NCBI RefSeq assembly: GCF_000383855.1
Contig: NZ_KB912877.1
Span: 750,465-814,464, forward strand
Reading direction: 5' to 3'
DNA: 64,000 bases
From: Methylobacter marinus A45
GTDB taxonomy: Bacteria; Pseudomonadota; Gammaproteobacteria; Methylococcales; Methylomonadaceae
Shown piece by piece: positions 8,264 through 18,249 of the stretch (within the stretch, counting starts at the first letter, position 1; each line of letters begins with the position of its first letter). The position numbers were made by a program, and so were the translations under genes. Below the pieces are notes generated by a model. That model had not been told where the DNA came from and made no database searches. It saw only the letters and a list, made by a program, of their open reading frames with translations.

Positions 8264-11200
8264 ATGTCAAAAGCAAGCACTATCACGATTGACGGCAATG
8301 AAGCAGCCGCGCGGGTCGCGTATCTGACTAATGAAGTCATCGCGATCTACCCGATTACGCCGGCCTCGCCGATGGGGGAGTTGTCCGACAGTTGGGCTTC
8401 GGAAGGACGCAACAATATCTGGGGCGCGCAGCCGCAGGTCATTGAAATGCAAAGCGAGGGCGGCGCGGCCGGCGCCGTGCACGGGGCCTTGCAAAGCGGC
8501 GCGCTGACCACGACATTCACAGCCTCGCAGGGATTGCTGCTGATGATTCCGAATATGTACAAGATTGCCGGCGAGCTGACGTCAACGGTTTTCCATGTCG
8601 CGGCCCGCACGCTGGCGACGCATGCCTTGTCGATTTTCGGCGACCATAGCGACGTGATGGCGGCCCGGACGACGGGCTTCGCGTTTCTGTCGGCCAATTC
8701 GGTGCAGGAAGTCATGGACTTCGCCCTGATCGCCCAGGCGGCAACGCTGGCCGCGCGTATTCCCATCCTGCATTTTTTCGACGGCTTCAGGACCTCGCAT
8801 GAAATCGCCACGATCGAGCCTGTCGACCAGGCGACGGTGCGCGCCTTGATCGATGAGAACCTGGTCGACCTGCACCGCCGGCGCGCCTTGTCGCCGGACC
8901 ATCCGGTCCTGCGCGGCAGCGCCCAGAATCCCGATGTGTTTTTTCAGGCGCGGGAAAGCGCCAATCCGTATTACCAGGCCATGCCCGGCATCGTTCAGGC
9001 TGCCATGGACCGTTTCGCCGAATTGACCGGCCGCCATTATCATCTGTTCGACTACGTCGGGGCCGAGGAGGCCGAACGGGTCATCGTGCTGATGGGCTCC
9101 GGGGCCGAAACCGCCGAGGAGACCGTCCGCCACTTAACCGCGCACGGAGAAAAAGTCGGCGTGCTGAAAGTCCGGCTGTTCCGCCCGTTCGCCGCCGAGG
9201 TCTTGATCGACGCCTTGCCGGCCACGCTGCGCAGTCTGGCGGTGCTGGACAGGACCAAGGAGCCCGGCGCCGATGGCGAACCGCTATACAAGGATGTCCT
9301 GACCGCTATCATGCAGAATTATCTGGGCGGCAATCCCCGGTTTGAGCACTTGCCCAAAATCGTCGGCGGCCGCTACGGCCTGTCCTCGAAGGAATTCACG
9401 CCGGCCATGATTAAAGGCATTTTCGATGAATTGGCCAGGGAGCGGCCCAAGCACCCGTTCACGGTCGGCATCATCGACGATGTCACCCATACCCATCTGG
9501 CCTGGGACCCGTCGTTTCGCACCGATGCCGCCCAGGCCACGGTCAGCGCGGTTTTTTTCGGACTGGGCAGCGACGGCACGGTCAGCGCCAACAAGAATGC
9601 CATCAAGATCATCGGCGATAAAACGCCGCTCAATGCCCAGGGCTATTTTGTCTACGATTCCAAAAAAGCCGGTGCCGTCACAGTCTCGCACCTGCGTTTC
9701 GGGCCCGAGAAAATCCGTTCCAGCTATCTGATCGGCGACAACGACGCGCGCTTTGTCGCCTGCCATCAATCGGTGTTTCTCGAGCGCTACCCGATGCTCG
9801 ACAAGGCGGCACCGGGCGCGGTATTCCTGCTGAATACCCCGGTTGCCGCCGAGCAGGCCTGGAACAGCCTGCCGCGCCGTTTCCAGGAGGCCATGATCGA
9901 GAAAAACATCGCCTTTTACGTGATCGACGCCTACGAAATCGCCAGAACATGCGGTTTGGGACGGCACATCAATACCGTCATGCAGACCTGCTTCTTCGCG
10001 CTGTCCAATATCATGCCGCTGGATGAAGCGCTGGACGCGATCAGGGAAGCCGGGCGGAAAACCTACGCCAAGGCCGGCAAGCGCATACAGCAGGCCAATC
10101 TTGACGCGATCGACGCGGCGCTTAGCCAATTGCATCAGGTCCCGGTGCCCGCGCAGGCGACCGGCGCGATCGAAATGCCGCCCGCCGTGGCCGCCGACGC
10201 GCCGGATTATGTGCAGCGCCTGACCGCCGAGATGATGGCCGGGCGCGGCGACTTCCTGCCGGTCAGCCGCTTTGCCGCCGACGGCACCTTTGAAACCGGC
10301 ACCGCCGCCTTCGAAAAGCGCAATCTGGCCCTGGAGATCCCGGTCTGGGAGCCCGATATCTGCATCCAGTGCGGCAAGTGCGTGTTTGTCTGCCCGCACA
10401 GCGTGATCCGCAGCAAGCTGTTTACCGCCGACAGCGTCGAAAACGCGCCGCCGACGTTCAAATCCGTGCCGGTCAAAAGCAAGGCCTTCGGCGGCGATCT
10501 GTTGATCAGTTATCAGGTCGCGCCCGAAGACTGCACCGGCTGCACCCTGTGCGTGCAGGTCTGCCCGATCCGCGATCGCGACAACCCCGAGCGCAAAGCC
10601 GTCAATATGGCGCCGCAGCCGCCTTTGCGCGTCCAGGAGCGCGAAAACTGGGACTATTTCCTGAAAATTCCGGAGCCGGACCGCCGCCTGCTGCACCACA
10701 ATAAGCTGCCTGAAGCCATGCATCTGCAGCCTCTGTTCGAATTTTCCAGCGCCTGCGCGGGCTGCGGCGAGACCCCGTATCTGCGGCTTGCCAGCCAGCT
10801 GTTCGGCGACCGCATGGTGGTCGCCAACGCGACCGGCTGTTCGTCCATCTATGGCGGCAACCTGCCGGCGACGCCGTGGGCTAAAAACGCCGAAGGGCGC
10901 GGCCCCGCCTGGTCCAATTCGCTGTTCGAGGACAATGCCGAATTCGGTCTGGGCATGCGCGTTGCCATCGATCAGCAGACCCAGTACGCGCGCGAGCTGC
11001 TGCAGGGCTTGCGCGATCCGGTTGGGGCGGAACTGGCCGACGCGATTCTCGGGGCCGATCAAAGCGACGAGGCCGGCATCTATGAGCAGCGCCAGCGCGT
11101 CAGCGAGCTGAACCGGCGGCTGCCGGCGCTCGCCAACGATGCGGCGGAGCGTCTGCTGAAGGTATCGGAAAACCTGGTCAAGCGCAGCGTCTGGATTATC

Positions 11201-11869
11201 GGCGGCGACGGCTGGGGCTATGACATCGGCTTCGGCGGCCTGGACCATGTGTTTGCCGCCGGCCGCGATGTGAACATCCTGCTGCTCGATACCGAGGTGT
11301 ATTCGAACACCGGCGGACAGACCTCCAAGGCCACGCCCCGGGGCGCCGTCGCCAAGTTCTCGGCCGCCGGCAAGGCCACGCCCAAGAAAGACCTGGCGCG
11401 TCTGGCGATGGATTACGAGCAGGTTTACGTGGCCCAGGTCGCCTTTGGCGCCAAGGACATTCAGACCCTGCACGCGTTTCTGGAAGCCGAATCCTATCCG
11501 GGCACTTCGCTGATTATCGCCTACAGTCCCTGTATCGCGCACGGCGTCGACATGTCGAACAACCTGCGGCAGCAGGACCTGGCGGTGCGCAGCGGCCACT
11601 GGCCATTATTGCGTTTCGATCCGAGGCGGGCGGCGCAGGGACAGAATCCGCTGCTTCTCGACAGCCAGAAACCGTCCATCCCCTATCGCGACTTCGCCAT
11701 GACCGAAGCGCGTTTCAGCGTCCTCGGCCGCACGCACGCCGAGCATTCGGAACGCCTCATGCAGCAGTCGCAACGCGATGTCAACAACCGTTACCGGCAT
11801 TATCGCCTGCAGGCCGAGCAATCGTTCGCGCAGCCAGCCAACACCCAACAGGAGTCTGACCGATCATGA
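8264..11869 (+). CDS. nifJ: Pyruvate:ferredoxin (flavodoxin) oxidoreductase
   Basis: A 1201-residue single-chain enzyme that converts pyruvate and CoA to acetyl-CoA and CO2 while reducing ferredoxin or flavodoxin. The order is: N-terminal pyrimidine-binding/transketolase-like domain (ITPASPMGEL), gamma domain with GLGSDGTVSANKN (about 430-445), two [4Fe-4S] motifs (CIQCGKCVFVCP from Cys700; CTGCTLCVQVCP from Cys757), and the C-terminal TPP domain with ACAGCGETPY and GGDGWGYDIGFGG. Length is normal. ATG at 8264 follows AAGGGG by 7 nt, so I reject the TTG at 8261. Its stop overlaps the next start (ATGA). It probably supplies low-potential electrons, for example for nitrogenase or under low oxygen; this is inference, since no nif cluster is in the window. 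Confidence 0.96.
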   Translation: MSKASTITIDGNEAAARVAYLTNEVIAIYPITPASPMGELSDSWASEGRNNIWGAQPQVIEMQSEGGAAGAVHGALQSGALTTTFTASQGLLLMIPNMYKIAGELTSTVFHVAARTLATHALSIFGDHSDVMAARTTGFAFLSANSVQEVMDFALIAQAATLAARIPILHFFDGFRTSHEIATIEPVDQATVRALIDENLVDLHRRRALSPDHPVLRGSAQNPDVFFQARESANPYYQAMPGIVQAAMDRFAELTGRHYHLFDYVGAEEAERVIVLMGSGAETAEETVRHLTAHGEKVGVLKVRLFRPFAAEVLIDALPATLRSLAVLDRTKEPGADGEPLYKDVLTAIMQNYLGGNPRFEHLPKIVGGRYGLSSKEFTPAMIKGIFDELARERPKHPFTVGIIDDVTHTHLAWDPSFRTDAAQATVSAVFFGLGSDGTVSANKNAIKIIGDKTPLNAQGYFVYDSKKAGAVTVSHLRFGPEKIRSSYLIGDNDARFVACHQSVFLERYPMLDKAAPGAVFLLNTPVAAEQAWNSLPRRFQEAMIEKNIAFYVIDAYEIARTCGLGRHINTVMQTCFFALSNIMPLDEALDAIREAGRKTYAKAGKRIQQANLDAIDAALSQLHQVPVPAQATGAIEMPPAVAADAPDYVQRLTAEMMAGRGDFLPVSRFAADGTFETGTAAFEKRNLALEIPVWEPDICIQCGKCVFVCPHSVIRSKLFTADSVENAPPTFKSVPVKSKAFGGDLLISYQVAPEDCTGCTLCVQVCPIRDRDNPERKAVNMAPQPPLRVQERENWDYFLKIPEPDRRLLHHNKLPEAMHLQPLFEFSSACAGCGETPYLRLASQLFGDRMVVANATGCSSIYGGNLPATPWAKNAEGRGPAWSNSLFEDNAEFGLGMRVAIDQQTQYARELLQGLRDPVGAELADAILGADQSDEAGIYEQRQRVSELNRRLPALANDAAERLLKVSENLVKRSVWIIGGDGWGYDIGFGGLDHVFAAGRDVNILLLDTEVYSNTGGQTSKATPRGAVAKFSAAGKATPKKDLARLAMDYEQVYVAQVAFGAKDIQTLHAFLEAESYPGTSLIIAYSPCIAHGVDMSNNLRQQDLAVRSGHWPLLRFDPRRAAQGQNPLLLDSQKPSIPYRDFAMTEARFSVLGRTHAEHSERLMQQSQRDVNNRYRHYRLQAEQSFAQPANTQQESDRS

Positions 11870-12885
11870 GCAGCATAGACCTGAGCACAAACTACATGGG
11901 GCTTAAACTGGCCAACCCGCTGGTGCCTTCCGCCTCGCCCCTGACGCGCGGCCTCGATTCGGCGCGCCGCCTGGAAGACGCCGGCGCGTCGGCCGTGGTC
12001 ATGTACTCGCTGTTTGAGGAAGAACTGCGCTACGAGGAAAAGATGACGGAGCGCTTTCTGATTCACCAGACCATAGGACATCCCGAAGCCGACAGTTTCC
12101 TGCCTTTCGACAGTCATTTTCAACAGGGGCTGGATCAGTACCTGGAGCATCTCGGAGCCCTGAAAGATACGCTGAATATCCCGGTCATCGCCAGTCTCAA
12201 CGGCATTTCCCTGGACGGTTGGGTGGAAAACGGCAAATTGCTCGAAGATGCCGGTGCCGATGCGCTGGAGCTGAATGTCTATTACCTGGACACGGATCTC
12301 TATGAATCCAACATGGATGTGGAAAACCGCTATCTGGAACTGTTGCGGGCATTGCGCCGGCAGGTCAATATTCCTATCGCGATGAAGCTGTCTCCCTATT
12401 TCAGCGCACTGCCGCATTTTATCAGGGAACTGGAAAACGAAGGCGCCGATGCCGTGGCGCTGTTCAATCGTTTTTACCAGCCCGATATTGATATCGACAA
12501 CCTGCAAATCATCCCGCAACTGCACTTATCCACCTCCGCCGACGCGCTGCTGGCCATGCGCTGGATCGCCATTCTCTACGGCCGGGTCAAACTGTCGATG
12601 GCCGCGACCGGCGGTGTGCACACGGCCGACGACGTCATCAAGCTGCTGTTGTCCGGCGCCGATGTCACGCACTTATGCGCCACCCTGCTGCTGCACGGGC
12701 CGGAACAGCTGACGCGCATCAAAGCCGGCCTGACGGCCTGGATGGAGCAGCATGAATACGCCTCGGTCAAGGACATGAAAGGCCGTTTAAGCCAGCAGTT
12801 TTGTCCCGATCCCAAATCGTTCGAACGTACCAATTACCTGGCCGTGCTGGACAGCTACAGTTCGCCGGCGGGGATGCGGCGTTGA
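11866..12885 (+). CDS. Dihydroorotate dehydrogenase-like flavoprotein
   Basis: A 339-residue (beta/alpha)8 FMN-binding protein of the dihydroorotate dehydrogenase superfamily. Visible features are NPLVPSASPLTRG at 16-28, IPVIASLNG, the (A/G)D-x-LELNVYY strand, IAMKLSPYF with the flavin-contacting lysine, and ATGGVHTADDVIKLLLSGAD in the phosphate-binding part. It overlaps nifJ by 4 bp, a pairing seen in many bacteria, so its role is probably tied to pyruvate oxidoreductase electron flow rather than pyrimidine synthesis. That functional link is inference. The catalytic residues of true PyrD were not verified. Confidence 0.88.
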   Translation: MSSIDLSTNYMGLKLANPLVPSASPLTRGLDSARRLEDAGASAVVMYSLFEEELRYEEKMTERFLIHQTIGHPEADSFLPFDSHFQQGLDQYLEHLGALKDTLNIPVIASLNGISLDGWVENGKLLEDAGADALELNVYYLDTDLYESNMDVENRYLELLRALRRQVNIPIAMKLSPYFSALPHFIRELENEGADAVALFNRFYQPDIDIDNLQIIPQLHLSTSADALLAMRWIAILYGRVKLSMAATGGVHTADDVIKLLLSGADVTHLCATLLLHGPEQLTRIKAGLTAWMEQHEYASVKDMKGRLSQQFCPDPKSFERTNYLAVLDSYSSPAGMRR

Positions 12886-12966
12886 TTCCGGATTTGCCTG
12901 ATAAAGGGTGTCGCAAGCGGGATTGACTCAGACACCTGAGGATGCGGCTAAAAACAACCTCCGCCA

Positions 12967-13173
12967 TCTCTTCAGGTTCGTGGGAGCGATGCCTACATCG
13001 CGACTTGCCGGGCGATTTTAAATCGCGATGTAGGCATCGCTCCCACTATCGTTATCCGCATTAAAACCAGGCCATTATTCCATGCCGAATCCTGAACCGG
13101 CGGCTTTGAAAGGCCGGGCTGAACAATGCCCCGGCACGGCGGACGGCATGCCCCCTCTGTCTGTGCGTAACGT
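12967..13173. repeat. Interspersed repeat, family C copy 1
   Basis: About 207 bp closely matching 44977-45201 in the same orientation. The core is a long palindrome with 22-bp arms, TGGGAGCGATGCCTACATCG... and its complement, at about 12981-13044. The matching unit continues through GCGGCTTTGAAAGGC to CTGTGCGTAACG. It is noncoding and lies between the DHOD-like gene and its terminator. Confidence 0.8.
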
Positions 13174-13189
13174 CAGCGAAATAACAATA

Positions 13190-13214
13190 AAAAGGCCGCT
13201 TGCCGCGGCCTTTT
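13190..13214. terminator. Rho-independent terminator, bidirectional
   Basis: A perfect stem AAAAGGCCGC / GCGGCCTTTT with loop TTGCC. The flanking A and T runs allow it to work in both directions. It lies between the plus-strand nifJ operon and the convergent minus-strand gene ending at 13240. Confidence 0.88.
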
Positions 13215-13239
13215 CTTCGTTTGAATTTTAACGGGATGG

Positions 13240-13476
13240 TTAATTTACAAAGGTTGCCCTGACCTTCTCGATTTTACCGTTTCGGGTCTTGCGCTCAATT
13301 CTGAACTTGGAGCCGATATCAGACTTGACGGTAACCCTGTCGGCGAAGCCCCAAGCTTTCGATGTGAATTTATCCAGCGAGTAAACTTCCCATTTCGAGT
13401 TATCCGACATAACAATAATTTTTCCGGAATCTTTTACACTTTTAACGGTGTGTTTGCCGATATTGTTGCAAAACAT
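13240..13476 (-). CDS. Small basic protein of unknown function
   Basis: A 78-residue basic protein beginning MFCNNIGKHTV, predicted to be mostly beta-strand, without signal or membrane segment. The ATG at 13476 has an ideal GAGGAGG five bases upstream. The longer frame to 13560 lacks such a site and is rejected. It contains KWEVYSLDKF and RVTVKSDIGSKFRIERK, an SH3- or OB-like alternation, but I recognise no family. It shares the bidirectional terminator with the nifJ operon. The 313 bp upstream (13477-13789) hold no gene I can support. Confidence 0.72.
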   Translation of the reverse strand: MFCNNIGKHTVKSVKDSGKIIVMSDNSKWEVYSLDKFTSKAWGFADRVTVKSDIGSKFRIERKTRNGKIEKVRATFVN

Positions 13477-13789
13477 ACATGCCTCCTCAGTAAACAGACA
13501 GTAATATATGCTTCCTTGTACAGGACGGTGACATCTAACGACGGGATTCATTTTGTGCATGGTAACGCACGATTAGCGGTATGCCACAAATAACAAATCA
13601 TGTCAACACATCTATAAAATGAGCCAGACAAGCCCGCTGCGGCCACTCGCTTTTCCCCATCAATTCAATGATGTTTTGCCGTTTTGATGTGCTCCAGGCG
13701 GCGCAATGAAACGCATCACCCGCGGATGATGCGCCTCCTGTCGTCGGCGCATCCTATGTTTAATGTGGGACATTATTGCCGACCGAAGC

Positions 13790-16222
13790 CTAAGGAAAAT
13801 TAAACGCCGCAATCACATACAGCAGCAGGGCCAGAAACACCAGGACGGTAAAACCGAATTGCATCGCGATCAACGTCGCCAGTATCGCGCTGATGACCGA
13901 GGCGCAGCCATTGATGCCCCAGGCCCACGGGATCAGCGTCGGCGCCGTCCGGCCGAGGCTGTCCATGGCCATCGGAAACGGCATGCCCATAAAAAAGCCC
14001 AGCGGCGCAATCAGCAGTACCGAGAACAGCAGTCGGCTGCCGCCGCCCAGTTCCAGCAAAGCGCCGGTCAGGGATTCAAAGCCCAGGATATAAATCGCGC
14101 TGAATAAAACGATGCCGGCAACCGGCCAACGGATCATCGCCTTTGCCCGGTTGCCGCATAATCTTTTCGAAAACAGACTGCCCGCGCCGGCGCTGATCAG
14201 AAACGTGCATAACACCGCCGTGACGGCATAAATCGGATGATGCAGAATCAGGATGAATTTCTGAATGAAGGCGATCTCAACAAAAAAGAAGGCCAGCCCC
14301 AGGCAGACAAAATAAATCAGCACCTGCCGATAGCCCTGGGCACCGGATTTGATGCCCAGCCTGTCCTTGCCCAGCACCAGCGGCAGCGCGATCAACACCA
14401 GGCTGGCGAGCAAGGCCTGCAACAGGGCGGCTATCAGCAACAGATAGCCGCTTTCCAGCAACGACATGCCGCCCTGCCCCAATAAAGGCACAATCTCGGG
14501 CAGGGTTTTCCATTTGAAAAAATGAAAGAAATAAGGCCGGTCGTCCGTCGCCGGCTCGATATTGAATTTGTAGGCCTTGATAAAAGTCTCGCCGTCAGCG
14601 CCCAACAGCGCCTTCGCCGCCTGATGGAAATACGGCTGCGGCAGAATGTTAAACCGGTTGACCTCGTCGGCCGTGATGCCGGGATAATAAGCCAGGTCGA
14701 AACTGCGTTCACGGCTGAATCGCTTGAGGCTGTCGATCTCCTGGTCCGTAAAAGGCCCGTTTTTTACCAGCAGCGTGCTGGTTTGCCAACTGCGGATCAG
14801 CACGATACGCTGCTGAGGATCTTTTATCTTCAACGCCTTGCACGCATTCACGACCGTTGCCAGCATTTTCAGCGTGTCGCGGGGCGGCATCTTGACCCAA
14901 CGGGTGATGCTCAGATAGCCGCCCGGCGACAGATGCCGCAAATCGGCCTGTATCGCCTGCTCGGTATACAGATAACTCTCGGACAGCGCATAAAGCCCGG
15001 CCGCCGAGGCCCCGAACGCATCCAGCAGGGAAATGTTGATCAGGTCATAGCGTTCATCGCTGGTGGCGACAAATCCGCGCGCCTCGCCTATGTGCAGGCT
15101 GACCTGCGGATGCTGATAAATATGGCCCGCGAAATCGGCATATTTATTCTCGACCAGATCGATCATCTGCGGGTTCAGCTCAACCGCATCGATCCGGGGT
15201 ATGGCATGGTAGTGCGCCTGAAGAATGTCGCTGCCGGTACCCGCCCCCAGGATCAGGACGTTTTGCAGCGAGCGCAGATGGTACGGCAGCGCCGAGGTGG
15301 TCTGGTCCAGATAGCTCAAGGTTTCCAGGTTGCCGTCGTAACGATTGATTGCGGTCATGCCATCGGCATCGGTAAAGACGGCCAGCTGCTCGGGCGGCTC
15401 GGTCGTGGCATTAAGACTCAGCCCCGGCGCATGGCGCAGCGGCGTGATGGCGCTCTTGACCACGCTGATCAAGCCCAGCGGACTGGAATAGCGGTCGATG
15501 ATCCTGGCGCCCGGTATTCTCAGCATCTGTTTCTCGCCTTTGTAAGGCGAAACATTGAGCCGGAGCCAGCCGGTCATCGCGACCGTCGCCGCCAGAACCA
15601 CAATAATGCCGGCACTGAACCGGAACTTTGTATCCTCCGGCCGCGCCCGAAAACTGTAATGCGACACGATGATGGCCGCCGCGATACCCAGACCGGTCAA
15701 GACGGTCAGAATTTTTTCCGGAAACAGCAGGAACAGCAGCAGGATGATGCCGACGCTGCCGGCGCCGGCGCCGGTCAAATCCGCGGCGTAAATAAACGAC
15801 ACGCGGGTCTGGTAATGATAAAAAGACAGGCCGATGACATTGGCGGCACAAAAGAACGGCAATGCCAGCAGCAGGTACAACAACAGCAGATAGAACAACT
15901 GCACCGGCGCCCACAGAATCTCTTCGGGATTGAAGGGAATGATCTGGGCCAGGGCGTAACAGGCCGGCACCGACAAACTGAACAGCAGCATATTGGCCGT
16001 GATCGCGGCCGGAAACCGGCGCTGCAGCGCGTCGCGGTTCAGCGCCAGAAAGACGCCGCTGACGCCATAGCCGAGCAGCGCCAGGCTGATGATCATATAG
16101 GCGAAATGGTGCCACTGGATGATCGAGAACAGGCGCATCAGCAGTACCTCGTACGCCAGCGCGGACGCCGAGATAATGGCTATCGCCAGTAGATACGAAC
16201 CGGTCGGCCTGGCTTCGGTCAT
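13790..16222 (-). CDS. Membrane-embedded spermidine synthase-like methyltransferase-fold protein
   Basis: 810 residues. About 200 N-terminal residues form several membrane spans (LLAIAIISASALAYEVLLMRLFSII onward). A spermidine-synthase/SAM-binding domain follows with LILGAGTGSDILQA (nucleotide loop), the acidic strand end IDAVELNP, and YDLINISLLDAF. The C-terminus has about six further spans. The family is often annotated as a fused MFS/spermidine synthase; whether it makes a polyamine is unknown. The upstream pcm stop and this start touch (TAA then ATG at 16222), so translation is very likely coupled. A role modifying or transporting something at the membrane together with the exported PIMT is inference. 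Confidence 0.82.
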   Translation of the reverse strand: MTEARPTGSYLLAIAIISASALAYEVLLMRLFSIIQWHHFAYMIISLALLGYGVSGVFLALNRDALQRRFPAAITANMLLFSLSVPACYALAQIIPFNPEEILWAPVQLFYLLLLYLLLALPFFCAANVIGLSFYHYQTRVSFIYAADLTGAGAGSVGIILLLFLLFPEKILTVLTGLGIAAAIIVSHYSFRARPEDTKFRFSAGIIVVLAATVAMTGWLRLNVSPYKGEKQMLRIPGARIIDRYSSPLGLISVVKSAITPLRHAPGLSLNATTEPPEQLAVFTDADGMTAINRYDGNLETLSYLDQTTSALPYHLRSLQNVLILGAGTGSDILQAHYHAIPRIDAVELNPQMIDLVENKYADFAGHIYQHPQVSLHIGEARGFVATSDERYDLINISLLDAFGASAAGLYALSESYLYTEQAIQADLRHLSPGGYLSITRWVKMPPRDTLKMLATVVNACKALKIKDPQQRIVLIRSWQTSTLLVKNGPFTDQEIDSLKRFSRERSFDLAYYPGITADEVNRFNILPQPYFHQAAKALLGADGETFIKAYKFNIEPATDDRPYFFHFFKWKTLPEIVPLLGQGGMSLLESGYLLLIAALLQALLASLVLIALPLVLGKDRLGIKSGAQGYRQVLIYFVCLGLAFFFVEIAFIQKFILILHHPIYAVTAVLCTFLISAGAGSLFSKRLCGNRAKAMIRWPVAGIVLFSAIYILGFESLTGALLELGGGSRLLFSVLLIAPLGFFMGMPFPMAMDSLGRTAPTLIPWAWGINGCASVISAILATLIAMQFGFTVLVFLALLLYVIAAFNFP

Positions 16223-16969
16223 TTAGTGTTCACCCGTTAACGGTACAAAGGCAACCGGCAGAACCTGCCGGGTGGTGACCTTGCCGTCCCCGTCCTTGGT
16301 GACCAGCACCAGATGCTGCACCATGAACCGGCTGCCGACCGGTATGATCATGCGTCCTCCGGGCTTCAGCTGCTTGATCAGCGGCGGCGGAATATGGCTG
16401 GCGGCGGCGGTTACAACAATCGCATCGAAAGGCGACTCGGATGGCCAGCCATAATAGCCGTCCCCGACCAGGGTCCGCACGTTGTCGTACTTCAGCTGTT
16501 CAAAGCGTTCCCCGGCCTGCCGGCCCAACTCCTCGATAATCTCTATGGTAAACACCGCATCGGTCAGTTCCGCCAGAATGGCGGCCTGATAGCCTGAACC
16601 GGTACCGATTTCAAGCACCCGGTCGCCTTTCTCAAGGTTCAGCAGATCGGTCATGACGGCGACGATATAAGGCTGGGAGATGGTTTGCCCGTAACCGATC
16701 GGCAGCGGCCTGTTGTCATAGGCATAAGGGCGCTGATCCTCCGGCACGAACCGGTGCCTGGGCACTTTGAGCATAACCTCCAGCACGCGTTCATCGAGCT
16801 CGCCTTTCTCGAGAAACTGCTGGCTCATCTCGACACCGGCCCTGATTTCATTAATCATGGCCTGGCGCGGCTTCAGGTAACTCTCTTCGGCAACGGCAAG
16901 CGCGCCGCACAGGAACAACAGCCAGACCCAAGCGAGTCCTTTTGGCACCGAGCGATAGTTTTTCGGCAT
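16223..16969 (-). CDS. Protein-L-isoaspartate O-methyltransferase with N-terminal signal/anchor
   Basis: A 248-residue PCMT. The fold is clear: a PRHRFVP entry motif, GYGQTISQPYIVA (PIMT hallmark), VLEIGTGSGYQAAILAEL (SAM motif I), and GGRMIIPVG. The enzyme family methylates isoaspartyl residues to repair aged proteins. Unusually, residues 9-28 (GLAWVWLLFLCGALAVAEES) form a hydrophobic stretch after basic residues, like a signal peptide or anchor. I choose the ATG at 16969 because GGAGG lies 8 nt upstream; the TTG at 16990 lacks this. It directly abuts the membrane spermidine-synthase-like gene. An exported SAM enzyme is puzzling because SAM is cytosolic; a membrane anchor with a cytosolic catalytic part is not excluded. 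Confidence 0.85.
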   Translation of the reverse strand: MPKNYRSVPKGLAWVWLLFLCGALAVAEESYLKPRQAMINEIRAGVEMSQQFLEKGELDERVLEVMLKVPRHRFVPEDQRPYAYDNRPLPIGYGQTISQPYIVAVMTDLLNLEKGDRVLEIGTGSGYQAAILAELTDAVFTIEIIEELGRQAGERFEQLKYDNVRTLVGDGYYGWPSESPFDAIVVTAAASHIPPPLIKQLKPGGRMIIPVGSRFMVQHLVLVTKDGDGKVTTRQVLPVAFVPLTGEH

Positions 16970-17180
16970 GCGGACAACCTCCGGATTCAACCTGCGTAAG
17001 TTAAAGCGCTCCGTGCCGTAAAGCCTGCCGTCAGCCCCCGTTAAATCAGGCCCGTCCAGCTAACTCAGGATTTTCGGTTATTTTGCCGGCCTGTCCATGA
17101 TGCGAATCATGTAACGACGGATGTGACCACGCAGTGCCGCGCGGGATTTTCAATTGCATAAAAACAAGAACGCCCGTGTT

Positions 17181-17942
17181 TTACCCGCGGCTGTCCCTTG
17201 GCATCATATAGAACCAGCGGCTATTATGATGGCGCATTTCAGAAATAGCATTTAACAATGCATTCCGAAATAGCATTTCTGCTAATGCAGGAATTTCAAA
17301 CGGATAATCATTTAGAGATCGCTCCTTAATAGAAATATCCTGAATATGATGTGAGTCTTTAAACCGGTGCAATATTAATTTGCCTAACTCCGAATCAACA
17401 AAATCGTGTATCTCAACAATAATATGTGCATCAAGCAATTCAGGCACCATCACAGGATCCAGGAGAAGTTTTTCTCCTCCCTCTACGTCCATAATGACAA
17501 GCGTGCGCCCTGAGTCCAGCAAAGCGCCTGCTAAGGATTTGGCGTCACAAAATCCCCGGATCCGCATTCGATCCCGCACGCCATTCAGCAACGCCATTTG
17601 TTCCAGTAGCTCCCTACCATGCTCATTAGCTTCAAATGCAATAACATGGCAATCGGTATATTGCCTGGCCAGCCCTACCGCGTAATATCCTTCAGCTGCG
17701 CCAACATCTACAATTGTTTGAAATTCGTGAGAGATGAGTTGCTTGAATACCGTATTCAGTTCCAGCTCATAAGTACCAAGCAATTTCGGCTCATACTCGC
17801 TACAAACACTGGTCTTCACATATTTCATGCCCAAAAATGGACCGCTTATAACCTCGCCCCCGCTTCGGCGCTCTATCCAGCGCCGTATTAATGTGCTGGG
17901 CCAGAACCTGTACGGCACAATATGTTGAGTTAACTTATTCAT
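17181..17942 (-). CDS. FkbM-like SAM-dependent methyltransferase
   Basis: A 253-residue soluble protein with a Rossmann-type SAM site: TIVDVGAAEGYYAVGLA (motif I), VIAFEANEHGRE (acidic ribose-binding position), then LVIMDVEGGEKLLL and IIVEIHDF. The D-V-E-G-G-E segment is characteristic of FkbM-type methyltransferases, which O-methylate sugars or small molecules. The N-terminal 60 residues (RFWPSTLIRRWIERR) are basic and may bind a membrane or substrate. It is a lone gene with no glycan cluster next to it, so the substrate is unknown. Confidence 0.72.
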   Translation of the reverse strand: MNKLTQHIVPYRFWPSTLIRRWIERRSGGEVISGPFLGMKYVKTSVCSEYEPKLLGTYELELNTVFKQLISHEFQTIVDVGAAEGYYAVGLARQYTDCHVIAFEANEHGRELLEQMALLNGVRDRMRIRGFCDAKSLAGALLDSGRTLVIMDVEGGEKLLLDPVMVPELLDAHIIVEIHDFVDSELGKLILHRFKDSHHIQDISIKERSLNDYPFEIPALAEMLFRNALLNAISEMRHHNSRWFYMMPRDSRG

Positions 17943-18249
17943 GCCCCCGCCTTTTTGCCTTGGATTTTAAATGAGCGTTTGGATGGCTTTGCAACCCGAC
18001 TAATGGTTGATACCACCTAAATCTTAATGCGATCTTAACGTGCTATTGTCCTGTCAATCATGCATCACCTGGCTATTGATGCGTCGTTTTTGGGACATCA
18101 GGTTAAGCGACTTTCACCCAAATCTGCTTGCGCTCGACCAGGCAAGGTTTTTTGTCGGACATAACGGCTTTTCCGGATGTTTGAACCCGTTGGGCAATTG
18201 GCTGGCAGAGATATCGTTGCGGAAAGCGAGTTTTACTGGCGGACTGTAA

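Noticed and set aside
9284-11599. A 771-codon open frame on the minus strand opposite nifJ
   Set aside because: It is a shadow of the GC-rich nifJ gene. Its translation has no known motif and an odd composition, while nifJ in the other strand is complete with all its motifs.
14522-16192. A 556-codon plus-strand frame opposite the membrane spermidine-synthase-like gene
   Set aside because: Low-complexity Arg/Gln-rich translation without motifs; the minus-strand gene explains the region.
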